Shown here piece by piece: positions 33,201-42,070 of a stretch of 64,000 nt of DNA. Source of the DNA: Linepithema humile (taxonomy: Eukaryota; Arthropoda; Insecta; Hymenoptera; Formicidae). The stretch's first letter is position 1. The number at the start of each line of letters is the position of its first letter. The notes under the pieces were generated by a model. That model saw nothing but the letters and a program-made list of their open reading frames with translations, did no database searches and was not told the origin of the DNA. A program made the translations under genes and the position numbers. The stretch is taken from contig NC_090132.1 of the NCBI RefSeq assembly GCF_040581485.1, positions 9,745,001 through 9,809,000 of the forward strand, given 5' to 3'.

Positions 33201-35169
33201 GCATTTGAGTGATCGAATAATGCAATTAGGTACGATCACTCTGCAATTGAAAGAGACCTACATTTATTTCATGTTAAGGTGCCACGAAAAGTCTATGCTA
33301 ATTTCTAAGTATAATTAATGATTAGATTAATAACAATTTCGAGTATGGCCATGTACATTCGATGGATATCTACATTTATAGATACAGAACTGTTTGAAAA
33401 GTTCCGCTTAGCATTAATAATGCGAATCTTCTCAACGGTGCGTATTGTAGCGGCGACAAGTAAGTGTAAGTTAATACAATTTTTTTCATTAATTTCTCCA
33501 TCCCTAAAGTTTTAGTGAAGCATGTTAAATAGATAAATGTAACTTGCAGCGAAAGAAAACAGTACTCAGTCGTATATTAAAATTAAATCTAATGAAATTT
33601 AAAGACTTTATTAAGACATAATTTTATTAAGACATTCTTTAATTATAATAATTATGACATTTATATATTTCTATACGTTTATATACTATTTTTATATTGT
33701 TCACATTGAAGCAGACTGATTACTGTTATTTATAATTATTTAAAATGATACCTCTCTGCGTTAGATTAAAATGCATGCGTTAAAGTCTGGTATGTTTTTA
33801 AAGTTATCTATATAATCTTTTTCCATGTATATAATATATTTACTCACTACACTGACACTACACTTTCAGCGTGAGTTCTTCTTATCTTAAACTGAATGAG
33901 GTGTGTGTTCTCTCTCTTTTAAAACTTTCGTCGAAGGCTTGCGAGAATTGTCCCTCGCTCCTGCGGAATAATATTTTCGTTTATGATTTTGATTTTTTCA
34001 TTCTTCACGTTGTCATTGCATCAGTTTCTTCAAACGGTACTCTGATTTTCGGCTTGCAGTTTTCGCGCTTTACTCTTGCATTTATAGATCCAGCGCGTTT
34101 AGAGCAATCAAGATCGTTGTTCTGCACACGATCTTCAATAAGTTTACATGCAAGAGCAAGAGAATGGAAAAAAAGGACAAAGTTATAAAGTACAATTTCA
34201 ATTTTCATTATTCGTAAACACTGTAAGCCAGGTTTTCACTTTTTTATGGCGTTTTTTTTTTAATTCTCTATCAGTTGCTTCTTGAATCATACTTCATATT
34301 TCTCGTAGTATCCCGAATGAGTCGTATTCCCACGCTAAATATATAATTTTGAAAATCGCAGTTGGTCTCCCAGTCTGCGAATGGCAGGCGAAGGACAGTT
34401 GCGAGAATTCATGGATGATCTTGGACCTGCTCAAATGGTCGGAAGGCAAGCACTCGGTGCCCGTTGCCTCGGCGAGATTCAACTATCGTTGAGCCACGTG
34501 AAGGGTTGCCTTCAAGTAGAGGTCATACGTGCCAAAGAGCTTAAACCGAAACAAGGCAGCAAAGTAATACCCGGTAAGTAGCTTCGATAAAGTCTCCTCG
34601 TGTCACTCGAGTCACAAAGCGTGTTGTCCCTTCGAGATAACGCGATAGACACGATTGACGCGATTTAACGTTGTAGAAACCAAAATATTTTCACTGTCCG
34701 CGAGATGCTTATGTCGATTCTCATTCCAGCTTCTTACGTGAAGCTTTATCTGGTGAACGGTAAGAGATGTATAGAGAAAGCGAAAACCTCGATGGCCAGA
34801 AAAACGTTGGATCCATTCTATCAACAGTTGTTGGTTTTCAAAGAAAACTATCGGGGTTGTATATTACAGGTACGTGCTGCGTCGTCAGTTTTTACAGTTT
34901 TTACTAATTTTTGACGGTGCGTCGTCATGCGTAAATTTAACCATTGTTATATATGCTTTCAGGTGACAGTATGGGGTGACTATGGCCGAATAGAAGGGAA
35001 AAAAGTGTTCATGGGTATTGCACAGATCATATTGGATGACCTGGACCTCAATCAGATGGTGTTCGGATGGTACAAGCTGTTTGACACCCAAACCCTGGTC
35101 AGTGGAACTCCATCTCTTGCTTTGTCCCGTCGATCTTCGGCCACGTCTCTCGATTCTTTTAAGATCTAA
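7144..35169 (+). CDS. Rim: Rim: Rab3-interacting molecule / regulating synaptic membrane exocytosis protein (17-exon model, 5' end open)
   Basis: RIM is a presynaptic active-zone scaffold. It tethers and primes synaptic vesicles and recruits voltage-gated calcium channels through its PDZ domain and RIM-BP. The model joins 7144-7322, 8319-8511, 12821-13028, 13494-13751, 15706-15970, 16218-16469, 16763-16936, 20497-20638, 20908-21077, 21184-21350, 21605-21842, 22674-25951, 26732-26908, one of 28256-28415 or 30677-30887, 34362-34573, 34730-34869 and 34963-35169. All junctions are GT/AG and in phase. The product is 2156 aa (with 14b) or 2139 aa (with 14a). Visible domains are PDZ, C2A with the signature RPRNPY-like loop, a RQLPQIP motif, C2B preceded by LGPAQMVGRQ, and a Ser-rich basic C-terminus. 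Neither C2 domain keeps the full set of calcium-binding Asp residues, as is known for RIM. The N-terminal zinc finger is absent from this window, so the true start may lie upstream. Confidence 0.95.
7323..8318 (+). other. Rim: Rim intron
   Basis: Intron of 996 bp with a GTGCGT donor and an acceptor ending CCATCAG. It is AT-rich in the middle (7550-8110), and no additional exon is visible. Confidence 0.8.
8319..8511 (+). CDS. Rim: Rim exon 2 (linker before PDZ)
   Basis: Encodes FTERRGKKTVRFDGG followed by an acidic Ser/Thr-rich stretch with SATKDSGIDTSS. The KKTVRFDG block is a conserved feature of RIM linkers. The acceptor is CAG at 8316-8318. The donor is AAG|GTACGA at 8512. It enters needing one base and leaves in phase 0. 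Confidence 0.9.
8556..8584 (+). repeat. Poly(A) run of 29
   Basis: Uninterrupted A run just inside the intron after exon 2. No retroelement body, target-site duplication or processed-gene similarity is seen beside it, so it is recorded as a homopolymer only. Confidence 0.9.
9107..9190. repeat. (GA)n followed by (TA)n microsatellite
   Basis: A GA tract with a few interruptions (9107-9173) joins a short TA tract (9174-9190) within the second Rim intron. Confidence 0.9.
12821..13028 (+). CDS. Rim: Rim exon 3 (first half of PDZ domain)
   Basis: Starts with HPLSWQVSEDGQKIIGH, matching the HPVTWQ-type entry into the vertebrate RIM PDZ domain. This is why the acceptor at 12819-12820 was chosen over the AG at 12837-12838, although both keep frame. 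The SILGLKVVGGK block contains the PDZ carboxylate-binding loop. ALIEKVKKGSTADVEGQLRPG then follows, as in RIM. The donor is CCCG|GTAAGA. RIM PDZ domains bind ELKS-family proteins and the C-termini of N- and P/Q-type calcium channels. Confidence 0.95.
13494..13751 (+). CDS. Rim: Rim exon 4 (second half of PDZ and linker)
   Basis: The acceptor TTTCAG at 13488-13493 completes the Gly codon, giving RPG|DEVIAWNGRSLQGKSF. The PDZ ends with PQIELVVERK. The following linker is Pro/Ser/Gln-rich and ends QQPHHK. The donor is AAAG|GTGACT. One base (G) is left for the next exon, which supplies AG to make Glu. Confidence 0.93.
13752..15705 (+). other. Rim: Rim intron between PDZ and C2A exons
   Basis: Intron of 1.95 kb. 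It is AT-rich, with no additional exon, RNA gene or mobile element recognised. Confidence 0.75.
15706..15970 (+). CDS. Rim: Rim exon 5 (linker and first half of C2A)
   Basis: Begins with (E)LYDARREKPSVLVTSPGSPD, a linker, and reaches the C2A domain at GGSIQVKLSFDPVGLQLIV. The loop-1 region TGLTPKSNGQPRNPYAK matches the RPRNPYVK signature of RIM C2A and lacks calcium-ligand Asp residues. The acceptor is CTTGCAG. The donor is AAAG|GTGAAT with two bases (AG) of the last codon. Confidence 0.95.
16218..16469 (+). CDS. Rim: Rim exon 6 (second half of C2A)
   Basis: Encodes (S)EKSKRRTKTVANTNEPRWNQTFVY and then LEITVWDYARYEANDFLGEAVLEL, both strongly conserved in RIM C2A. The KSKRRTKT polybasic stretch is the usual acidic-phospholipid-binding face. 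In loop 3 only the first Asp of the classical set remains (WDY). The acceptor is ATTACAG. The donor is CAG|GTATGA. Confidence 0.95.
16763..16936 (+). CDS. Rim: Rim exon 7 (acidic Ser/Asp linker after C2A)
   Basis: Has no ATG. It was found by phase and splice signals: acceptor TTTCTGCAG, donor CTAG|GTAAGA. It encodes RHYQDTDDMIDCHLSPPSTT, then Ser/Asp-rich protein ending SISSIGSSS. The frame is open throughout and links exon 6 to exon 8 without a shift. Confidence 0.88.
16937..20496 (+). other. Rim: Large Rim intron (3.6 kb)
   Basis: Mostly AT-rich, with the open frames around 19.7-20.1 kb lacking splice support or conserved protein. No further coding exon, RNA gene or mobile element is recognised. 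Confidence 0.75.
20497..20638 (+). CDS. Rim: Rim exon 8 (basic linker)
   Basis: Encodes (S)PPPERELCVDGEHRSRRDM, then SPQGRKRAALMIRDQPATIA and ends QTYRK. Two in-phase acceptors exist 12 bp apart, at 20483-20484 and 20495-20496. The downstream one follows a better pyrimidine stretch and is used here; the upstream one would add four residues. The donor is AAG|GTAAGC, phase 0. Confidence 0.85.
20908..21077 (+). CDS. Rim: Rim exon 9 (linker)
   Basis: The acceptor is TCCCCAG. It encodes DDIHRGMMGHRSHSAPMDSP and then SPPEHRSIPYSHGYVHSTR, Ser/Pro/Arg-rich. The donor is CGAG|GTATGA with two bases carried over. The intron to the next exon is only 106 bp. Confidence 0.9.
21184..21350 (+). CDS. Rim: Rim exon 10 (RIM-BP SH3-binding motif)
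   Basis: Contains ATPTGSPKKRQLPQIPATMK. RQLPQIP matches the RxLPxLP-type proline motif through which RIM binds the SH3 domains of RIM-binding protein, which in turn binds calcium channels. This is family knowledge, and the motif is seen directly. A charged helix-like stretch (KERIAQDLEERARFMRHRSR) follows. The acceptor is TATTTAG. The donor is GGAA|GTGAGT, leaving one base. Confidence 0.92.
21605..21842 (+). CDS. Rim: Rim exon 11 (conserved linker with SVTSSAFSTQSERP)
   Basis: Encodes (T)WERHYSGLSDSDLPSMGHD, a His-rich patch, and DMESIASVTSSAFSTQSERP. The last block is closely like the conserved RIM linker (VESVTSVTSS.FSTQSERPR). The acceptor is TTTCCAG. The donor is CTAAT|GTGAGT with two bases carried over to an A that completes Ile. 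Confidence 0.93.
22674..25951 (+). CDS. Rim: Rim exon 12 (3278-nt exon, low-complexity Ser/Arg/Asp-rich region)
   Basis: One open exon of about 1093 codons, half of the model protein. It has a Pro/Arg-rich start, a Thr tract from an ACG repeat (23164-23279, residues about 913-951), then mixed-charge, Tyr/Ser/Asp-rich protein. There are four copies of a basic motif of the form RR(K/N/S)SS.PE (residues about 1438, 1555, 1597, 1787), and a Gln/His tract (25273-25386). The RRxS and RxxS sites would suit PKA or CaMK phosphorylation; that is inference. No folded domain is seen. The acceptor is TTTGCAG and the donor AAAG|GTGAGA. Its GC content and codon use are higher than the flanking introns. Confidence 0.93.
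23164..23279 (+). repeat. Rim: (ACG)n trinucleotide repeat in coding sequence
   Basis: Imperfect ACG/ATG repeat inside Rim exon 12. In the gene frame it is poly-Thr with a few Met and Ile. Other frames and the opposite strand read as poly-Asp, poly-Arg or poly-Val, which explains several spurious overlapping open frames here. Length variation between alleles is likely. Confidence 0.95.
25273..25386 (+). repeat. Rim: CAG/CAN repeat encoding a Gln/His-rich tract
   Basis: Imperfect CAG-rich stretch in the Rim frame, giving mostly Gln with His, Arg and Ser. It lies between two basic motif blocks in exon 12. Confidence 0.9.
26732..26908 (+). CDS. Rim: Rim exon 13 (Ser/Gly linker, KKSNSTSQLSATG)
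   Basis: The acceptor TTTCGCAG completes Asp. It encodes DTGSFSDTAIALNVEDPSRR, then a Ser/Gly-rich stretch and GKKSNSTSQLSAT. The last block is like the KKS.STSQLSATG block of vertebrate RIMs, just before the variable region. The donor is CAG|GTAACA and one base G is left. That G can be completed by either exon 14a (GA, Gly) or exon 14b (AG, Glu). Confidence 0.92.
26909..28255 (+). other. Rim: Rim intron with a 495-nt AG-free zone before exon 14a
   Basis: From 27755 to 28249 no AG dinucleotide occurs. The first AGs reached are at 28250-28251 and 28254-28255, the latter being the in-phase acceptor of exon 14a. Strong pyrimidine runs lie far upstream (27782-27830). Such AG-exclusion zones mark distant branch points in regulated exons. 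No RNA gene or extra exon is recognised. Confidence 0.8.
28256..28415 (+). CDS. Rim: Rim exon 14a (first of two mutually exclusive exons)
   Basis: Encodes (G)RKRRLGFGKKGKSSFTVHRS, then EEVLPPEDTAGG and a Ser/Gly/Asp-rich end. It shares the plan of exon 14b: a basic start, RSEE(V/I), DTAGG/DTAGS, and an SS..EGS-type tail. Entry phase 1 and exit phase 2 equal those of 14b. The length of 160 nt is not a multiple of three, so joining 14a to 14b breaks frame. The acceptor lacks a nearby pyrimidine tract. The donor AG|GTCCGA is weak. Without splicing, the frame runs two codons past the donor-spanning Arg codon and stops at TAG 28423-28425. Confidence 0.75.
28426..28472 (+). repeat. CU-rich tract 10 nt after the exon 14a donor
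   Basis: 47-nt nearly pure (CT)n with TTT interruptions. Positions 28439-28460 are complementary to 30455-30476 over 22 nt, with one G-U wobble. CU tracts of this sort bind PTB-type proteins in general; a role here is inference. Confidence 0.9.
30264..30290. repeat. (TA)n microsatellite
   Basis: About 13 TA units in the intron between exons 14a and 14b, followed by further TATA-rich sequence. Confidence 0.9.
30455..30483 (+). repeat. GA-rich tract upstream of exon 14b
   Basis: 29 nt of pure purine, GA-rich, ending about 190 nt before exon 14b. It is complementary to the CU tract after exon 14a, and partly to the CU tract after exon 14b, so in the pre-mRNA it could pair with either. Confidence 0.85.
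30677..30887 (+). CDS. Rim: Rim exon 14b (second of two mutually exclusive exons)
   Basis: The acceptor TTACAACGCAG completes Glu with the G from exon 13. It encodes a Gly/Ala-rich start, NRKRNSTPSSIQRSEEIMP, and ends DTAGSVNSISSSEGSS. The end resembles vertebrate RIM (IQRSTE...DGSINSYSSEG), making this the better match to the ancestral exon. The donor TC|GTAAGT is strong. Two bases are carried and the next exon supplies T to make Ser. Length is 211 nt. Confidence 0.88.
30888..34361 (+). other. Rim: Rim intron before C2B
   Basis: 3.47 kb, AT-rich, starting with a long CU/TATC-repeat zone. No further exon or RNA gene is recognised. Confidence 0.75.
30962..31145 (+). repeat. CU-rich and (TATC)n tract after exon 14b
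   Basis: Begins 74 nt after the 14b donor. It is CT-rich to about 31020, then a TATC/TATT tetranucleotide repeat to about 31085, then more CT/TTC-rich sequence. The stretch at 30996-31007 is complementary to part of the GA tract at 30455-30483. Confidence 0.9.
34362..34573 (+). CDS. Rim: Rim exon 15 (pre-C2B helix and start of C2B)
   Basis: The acceptor is AATCGCAG. It encodes (S)WSPSLRMAGEGQLREFMDD and LGPAQMVGRQALG, the RIM signature just before C2B (vertebrate LDGLGPAQLVGRQTL). C2B then starts: LGEIQLSLSHVKGCLQVEVI. Loop 1 (KELKPKQGSKVIPA) has no Asp, so calcium binding is not expected. The donor is CCCG|GTAAGT. Confidence 0.96.
34730..34869 (+). CDS. Rim: Rim exon 16 (C2B middle)
   Basis: The acceptor ATTCCAG completes Ala. 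It encodes SYVKLYLVNGKRCIEKAKTS and then MARKTLDPFYQQLLVFKENY, matching RIM C2B (YVKVYLLENG...IARKTLDPLYQQSLVF). The Lys/Arg-rich strand is the family's phospholipid (PIP2) binding surface. The donor is CAG|GTACGT, phase 0. Confidence 0.96.
34963..35169 (+). CDS. Rim: Rim exon 17 (C2B end, C-terminus and stop)
   Basis: The acceptor is CTTTCAG. It encodes VTVWGDYGRIEGKKVFMGIA, DDLDLNQMVFGWYKLFDTQ, and the C-terminal tail LSRRSSATSLDSFKI, ending at TAA 35167-35169. The tail RRSSATSLDS aligns with the RRASQSSLES tail of vertebrate RIMs. RIM C2B binds liprin-alpha and PIP2 in other animals. Confidence 0.96.
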   Translation: MTVWGDYGRIEGKKVFMGIAQIILDDLDLNQMVFGWYKLFDTQTLVSGTPSLALSRRSSATSLDSFKI

Positions 35170-38100
35170 AAGAATGACTGTCTGAAGAACGTACCGAAAT
35201 ATTCCTTTTATACATATTTAAGGAGGAAATCTTTGAGTTTCTTGCAGTAGACAAAGTAGAGCAAACACGATTGAGTTCGAGCTCCTATCGCGATGCACCT
35301 AGTCGCTTCTACCATTAATAAGATACCGAAATGCACGAGTGGATGTATAAGATAGTATTATATTCGCTGATAAATACTTAGAAATTGAAAGTGAAAATTG
35401 TTAAACATTTTCAATAAGTCTTAAGTGCACGCGGAAAAACCATCGCTCGATGGGATATTACATGTAGTATCAAATGTAAAATGTATATTAGAGGATAAAA
35501 TTATCGCTGCATTCGTCGTATAAAAATTGGAAAAAAGTATCATAGATGATTCTCTATCGTTGTAATATCATGTTCTTTGCTACGGTTGACAAAAAACCTC
35601 GCTAAAGTTGACCAAAAAATCTAATGTACCACATATATATCCCCCCTCCCGTAGGCTGTTAATGTTAAAGCCTAAAATTAACTTAACAAGTGACGTTCGG
35701 CTCTGAATACGGTAAAAAGTCAGTTTAAATCGCATAAACGAGGAGTGCAGTGCGACGAATACGTCGTGCGTCGAATAATAGTTGAAAATTCTGCGAGGCC
35801 GGAACGAAATCGAAAGATAATGCAAAGACGATGTGAGAATGCGAAAAAAAAGAGTCAAAGAACGTACGAAGGGATATGTCTTTCTAGAAACACCACTAGT
35901 ACATCACATATCATGTACGGCATATCAGACGAGCCACTAGTCTGTATGTAGACTAGATGTAGACGTAGCAGCCATGTTCCCGGAGCGCCAGATAGTTTTA
36001 GGTATGCACTGAGAGATCAAGGCATCGTTTGTAGCTAGTTGGACAACGATTTAACGTGGGTACACGTGATAATAAAAATTCAAGACGCGATCAATCGCGA
36101 GATAGCTACAACATCCGCAGTATATTAACGATCAAATACAGCAATATGATCTTTATGTGTTATTTAAATGTATTGGTAAATTTTCTCAAGTACCCATGTG
36201 AAATCTTGATACACATTTGTTATTGCCAGTATCTTTTATCCATTTCCACGTTCTGTATAGAAATCTTCTCTTCTCTTTGAAAATGCCTGCCCTATGTGAA
36301 AAATATTTCCATGTGGCTTCGAAGTAGCGACATAGAGTCGATGAAAACGGCACAGAATTACGTTATCGCGCGGTCGTAACTTCGTTGCCTTGTGCTGTCT
36401 GCATCGATTTTTACCTTTCCAAACTTGTAGGAATATGCCTCTGTCTTCGAAATTTGATTCGACATAGGAAAGCTCAATTTTTATTAATCCTTGAATTTGC
36501 TATTTGCACCAATTTTAATACTTTCCCTTACTCTCCATAGGAGCGACTTTTATATAAACTTCCTAATATCTTGCTTGGTATATATCACACTATTGATTTC
36601 GAGTTTTGCACACAGCATTGCATTCTTTCATAATTCATTCAAATTTCCTTGTAAATATATAGTAGGTCATAATAGTATTTAATATGCTTTTTTACCAATT
36701 TCAAAAAAAATATAAGTAAGTGAAGGTAAGTTCGAGCCGTATTCGGAGTCTTATGTATCCTCTTGTACATTTTCTCGAGATGTTTTTATAAAAAAAAACT
36801 AATCAATTTGAGATATTGAATGGTGTTGACGGAAATCAGAAATCTGTGCATATGCGATGATATTTGACACACGATTCTTACGCGTATATGTATAATGGAA
36901 GTTTTTATCATTCAATATTTCATTAAAAAATAACGTCATATTATGTATTTATAATTAGTAATACATTCGTTTATCTTATTTACAGTGAAAACAAACCAAA
37001 TCGAGCAAGTTTGGGATAGATGTGAACTCAAATGTGGTGTACTAGGTAAATAAGATGTGAAACGATCAATGACGACACACGTTTTCAGTGAATCTAAATG
37101 TGGTTAAGTGAGTAAGAAATTAATGAATACAGTGAAGAATGAAGTGTCGATGAACTTCACTTAATCGACACGCGGGAAGGATTGAAAAATGTTGAGAACA
37201 GTATACATATATACATATATAAATATATTACATATACTTATGGAAGACGTTTCCAGACTTTGTATATAATTTAGGACAGTTCAAGTACTAAATGCCGATC
37301 CTCGAAACAGTTCGGCTGAAAGACGTTTATCGTTGTCAAGTTTTTAGTCAAAAATGTCACCGTCAGAGCATATATTATTTAATGTAAATAATATAATAAC
37401 TATATAAATTTGCGATATGTGCGCGCAGGTTTGAATGGGTAATGACATTATAGCGTTATATTCTCGTTGACTTACGATTTCTACGATGATCGTTACTAAT
37501 AATTTTCGCATTTTCTGTTAATTAGATAAACTCGATCTAATTTTATCGTTCTTAAGTTAGCATCGGAATATTTAGAATTGTACGATAATGATGTGATTAA
37601 TTACACAGTTTGTTTTCTGACATAATACCGACATTCATTGGTCATCGTATCTATCACGTTATTTGGCTTTTTACGATTTGTTTAGTAACTTGTCCAAAAA
37701 AATGAGACAAACTATTACGATATAGAAAATGTGGAGCAAACGTATGTACCACATTTGTTAAGTACGAAGCAGACTGATAAATCGATTCCTATGCATCAAG
37801 TTTGGCTGCTTTCGTTGAATTAGCGATCTTGAAGCCGGATTGAAGAAGTTATACCCGAACAAGTGGTGAATTAGCTTCGTTTGAGAATTTTGTTTGGGAA
37901 TTTTATTCACGTAAGAAAGAAAAAACCAATTTATGAAACAAATTGAGAAAACAAACCGCCCATATAACTCGCGTAAACGGGACGCGTCGCGGCAAAAATT
38001 CTCTTTCGTACTGATTTTGTACAAAAAAAAACAGTGAATGCCACTAAATATTTAAGAGGCTTTGTAAATCTCTGTAAGAAGTGCGTAAATGCTTGCCATT

Positions 38101-38233
38101 AATTTTATATCTTAATTATCGTGCTATGTGTTCGGTCTTTCTTCGTGCGTATCTCGAATACTCGCAAAGATACATTCAGCGAGCATGCACGTGAAGCATC
38201 TGCTGTGAATTAGTAAATAATACATTTGTGCCC

Positions 38234-38240
38234 TGAGAGC

Positions 38241-38292
<52 letters not shown>

Positions 38293-38336
38293 TTGAGAGA
38301 GAGAGAAAGAGAGAGGGAGAGAACGAGAGAGAAAGA
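38234..38336 (+). repeat. (GA)n microsatellite
   Basis: About 100 nt of GA-rich purine repeat with a few interruptions, in the presumed Rim 3' UTR or downstream region. Confidence 0.9.
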
Positions 38337-41255
38337 ATATTATTTTTTTGTGAAGTTTGGCGTGTAAAAACTCCGTGTAAAAGACAAACGTTTCAATTTA
38401 ATTAACGGCACATCGGAAGAAGTTTCGAAGAACGAGGGAAAGAGAGTGAGTTTTCAATATTTCTCAGACATTATTGCGATTTGCGCCAATGTTTACGTCA
38501 CAATTTAGGTACGCTTCTGCGCGAATTGAATATTAAATCGAATTAAGCGAATATTAAATCGGGAAAGTCGCTGCGCAAATTTTCTTTGCGAGTCTTGTCA
38601 ATCTTTTACAAAGTAAGCTCTTATGTGACATGCTTTGGATTACGAATTATTGTAGTTGTGGAAGGTACTCCTTGGATGTTATCGATAAAATTGACAAATA
38701 GAATGCAAGCTTCAAGTGGCTATATTACGTATATTTTTGTAAATCTCCGATTTATTATAAAGGAAAAAGGTTTGCTAGAAATATAGGTTCAAATGTAGAA
38801 AACATTTCTATCTGAAATAATTCGCATCTCACGTTTCTTAAGTGAATTAAAATCGTAAGATTCAGTGAACGTCTGTGACGTCAATGTCCTTTTATCACGA
38901 CTCTCACTATAATTGACCAAGTATAATATCTTGCTTTGTAATTTGAAACGATTGTCTCATTCGCATTCGCATTTCCGCTCTCTAATATTATACGACTATT
39001 TCTACAACGTGATTTTTTCAAGACCGAATAATGTAAGCGCGGAGTTTGATACGCGTGCTGAGATTATATCGAATTACCATCGAAACACATGCAGTCCGTC
39101 GTTAAATGAGTTATGACATAAGATTTAGCTTAGAATTCGAAGAACGAGATAACGAAATATCGTTGATTTACAGATGAGCCATGTAGACGTCATCGATAAT
39201 CCGATTGTTCACGTTACGTTTCACGATAAATTCTAGGTAACGTAACTTTCTCGCAATCGGAAGACCGATCGAGCTTTAGGGAACGAGGGAATTGTATAGA
39301 ACGGTGGTATCTTATCATATCTATAACGTGCTTATAAATTAGAGAAAAGCGTACAGCAAGAGAAAGAAGCTTTTTTACTCGTGAGAAAACAAAAGACAAA
39401 AAGTAGAATTCTACCCGAAGAGAGATGTATGTAAAGTACTGTGAAAAAAAAAAATTATTGTAAGCTGATTTCTAAGTACATATTTTGCAAATGCACGAAC
39501 TAATCAAGATCGTGGGATAATGTCGACGTAATACCCAAGTATAAGTCTGTAATAGTTAATTGGTAAATATACAAGACTACTACGTAACTCTTCAGTTTGT
39601 AATGTGCCGTTTACAGGCGGCCGTAAGGTCCTTCGCGAAAATTAATTCGACACTCGTCTCTTCGTCAGCTGTTTCTTGTGTGATCCTGTGTTTTCTGACA
39701 AATAAAACGATTAACACGAATTTCACGTTACTTTTAGAGTTAAGAAAATCGTAGAATTTGTAATGATAACAAAAAAAAAAAAAATTTGTAAAGACTGCAC
39801 ATTGCGCGAGCAGTTGAGCGATCGTATTGTTACATGATTATGCGCACTGCGGTAGAATAGATGACAAAGTGGCACAGTCGTTCTCCGAATCAAGATAAAT
39901 CACGTGCGCTCACAGGCCGCAAAAAAATTCACGAGTAACGAAAGTAACGTAATTTGTTCGTCGTGAATATATTGTCTATAATAACTTAATACTTGATAAT
40001 TCCGTACATGCTCGATAACTGCGATCGCATCGATTAGAATGTCGGTCTGTCATAAGAAACAGCGCGAAGAGTACACGTCGATTTCTATTCTTGCCATGCC
40101 CATTTGTACATAGGCATGCTCAATTCTAGGATCGGACACGCGCATCATGAATCACATATACATAATATTAAACTACGAAACGAACAAATTATTATCCGAC
40201 TTTGTACCTATATATTATTAATTAACTCAATGAAAGAGATCGGGGTGAAACCTCGAGAACTATTATCGATTTGAATAGTAGAACCTAACGAAAATTGGAG
40301 CGTATAATTGAGGAAAAAAAAAGATGCTCTAACAAAACTCTGCTGTAGCAGAACGAAGAACAAACAAAAAAAAGAACATTATGCGGTTGAAAATGCCTGA
40401 GAGCCAAGGGGTACCACTTTTGTCAAATTTAGAGAGCCAATTTAGGTTTACAACTACGATAGGGTGTGCGTGTGTGTGCGTATGTGTCTGCATGCGTGCG
40501 TATATGTGCTGGGTGTACAAGAGACGCTGGAGAAAAAGCGAGAAAATGCGTGCGAGCGAGCTAACGAGAAGAAATGGAGGAAGAATCGTAAGAGAGATCA
40601 CGCCGAGCAAGATATCGAGTTGTAAAATGAATTATCGACTATTCTCGTAGAAAGAAGCCCGACGTATAGCTTAGGCGATCTTGTAATCTTGTATCGTAAG
40701 CTCACGAACGACTCGTATTCCGATATACGCGTATTTCATATTTAGACGAACCGAAAAAGCCGTGATTAGATCGCATATCATCGTCTCGCATTGATCGATC
40801 GGCCCCGCATCGATCGACCATCGCAAAGCGCGCTGGCACGTGCATTAATTATCGGGCGTCCTAATTAGATTCTCCTCTAGTGCTCTTTTTACATGCACGA
40901 CTATCAGCTAAAGTAGCCTTTTTCGTCCGATATCTTCTAGAGCGAGTCACGAGTCGATCGTAAGATCGCGAACAGTTTACGATGTTAATACTAAACGAAA
41001 AAAAAAAGATCATTCACTTTCCGAAATTGCCCGTCGCTAGAGACATCACCGCGACGGATATCGTACATTTCTGATTTATCAATGACAAACGTCCGAATTT
41101 ATTTCTTCAAAGTAAGAATGAGAGAGCGGGCGAAAGGAAGAGAGAAATGCAGAACAAAAGGAAGAGAGAAAAAATGAGAGAATGAGCGAATAAATAAATG
41201 AATAAATGAATGAGAAAGAATGAGAGTAAATGAGAGTGAAAGTGAGTGAGTGAAT

Positions 41256-41350
41256 AAAAGAAAAAGAGAAAGAAAAAAAGGAGAGAGAGAGGGGGGAGGG
41301 GAGGGGAGGGAGAGAGAGAGAGAGAGAGGGGGGGGAGGGGGAGGGAGAAA
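41256..41350 (+). repeat. 95-nt pure polypurine tract with G-quadruplex-capable runs
   Basis: Every base from 41256 to 41350 is A or G. Four G-runs of three or more, separated by single A, lie at 41291-41310. A second G-rich block spans 41328-41345. Both fit intramolecular G-quadruplexes on the plus strand, and the mirror-like purine run could form triplex DNA. Looser purine-rich sequence continues on both sides. Confidence 0.85.
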
Positions 41351-41812
41351 TAGAAAGGGAGGGAGGGAAAGAAGTGAAAGAAAGAAAGAGAATATGTTTT
41401 GGGAACGAAAGAGCGAGCGTTAGAAAAAGCGTGTCACTTTTTGTTGAAAAAAATGAGGAAAAAAAACAAGAATTACGAAAGGACGAAAGAATTTAAGCAG
41501 TACGATTAGACGACATCTCGCGAAATCTCGACCGAGAACTCCGTGACCGTTTGTTTCTCCCTCATTTTCGACGCCGTCGAAAGAAATTCCGGGATAATGT
41601 CGTACGATATGAATGTTCTATTTTCGTTTCTCTAAATGAATATGTATTTCCCTCCGTGCGCGACCAGCCGCTATTCGCCGTAAAAGCTGTCGCTTGACTC
41701 GCGGAGTTCGCGGCAGGAGATCGTGAGACGATTAAGTATAAAGCGTTAGTGATTGTATCCAGTATCATATATCTGATAAAAGATACCCTCGATGCCAGAC
41801 ATGGCGTGTGAC

Positions 41813-41818
41813 AATAAA
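41813..41818 (+). terminator. Candidate poly(A) signal AATAAA
   Basis: Canonical hexamer followed 15-30 nt later by a T/G-rich stretch. It is the last good plus-strand signal before the minus-strand candidate gene at 42.07-42.30 kb. Use by Rim is inferred from position only. Confidence 0.3.
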
Positions 41819-42070
41819 GTGATTCAATGATCTTGTCATGTTTCAATCATCCGTCACGTTGTCTTTCCTTTATCATACAGAGAACGATAAATTCGCATAA
41901 ATCTAAGAATTCTTTCAATATGTTGAACAGCTCAATAGCTACTATCATTCGATAAATCGATCAATGATAAATCGAATACTGTTGTTATAATATTTTGGCA
42001 AAAACATAAAATTCTTATTCAGATAATCAATTATCTGAGGATTGAAATAAAGGCAATTAAAGACACTCAC

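Larger units (their letters stand above)
35170..41835 (+). other. Rim 3' UTR and downstream non-coding DNA
   Basis: No coding exon is recognised on either strand. Poly(A) signals AATAAA occur at 36071-36076, 39701-39706 and 41813-41818. The last is followed by a TG/T-rich stretch, which would suit a long neuronal-type 3' UTR. The region also holds a GA microsatellite (38.2 kb) and a polypurine tract (41.26-41.35 kb). How much of it is transcribed cannot be read from sequence. Confidence 0.4.
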
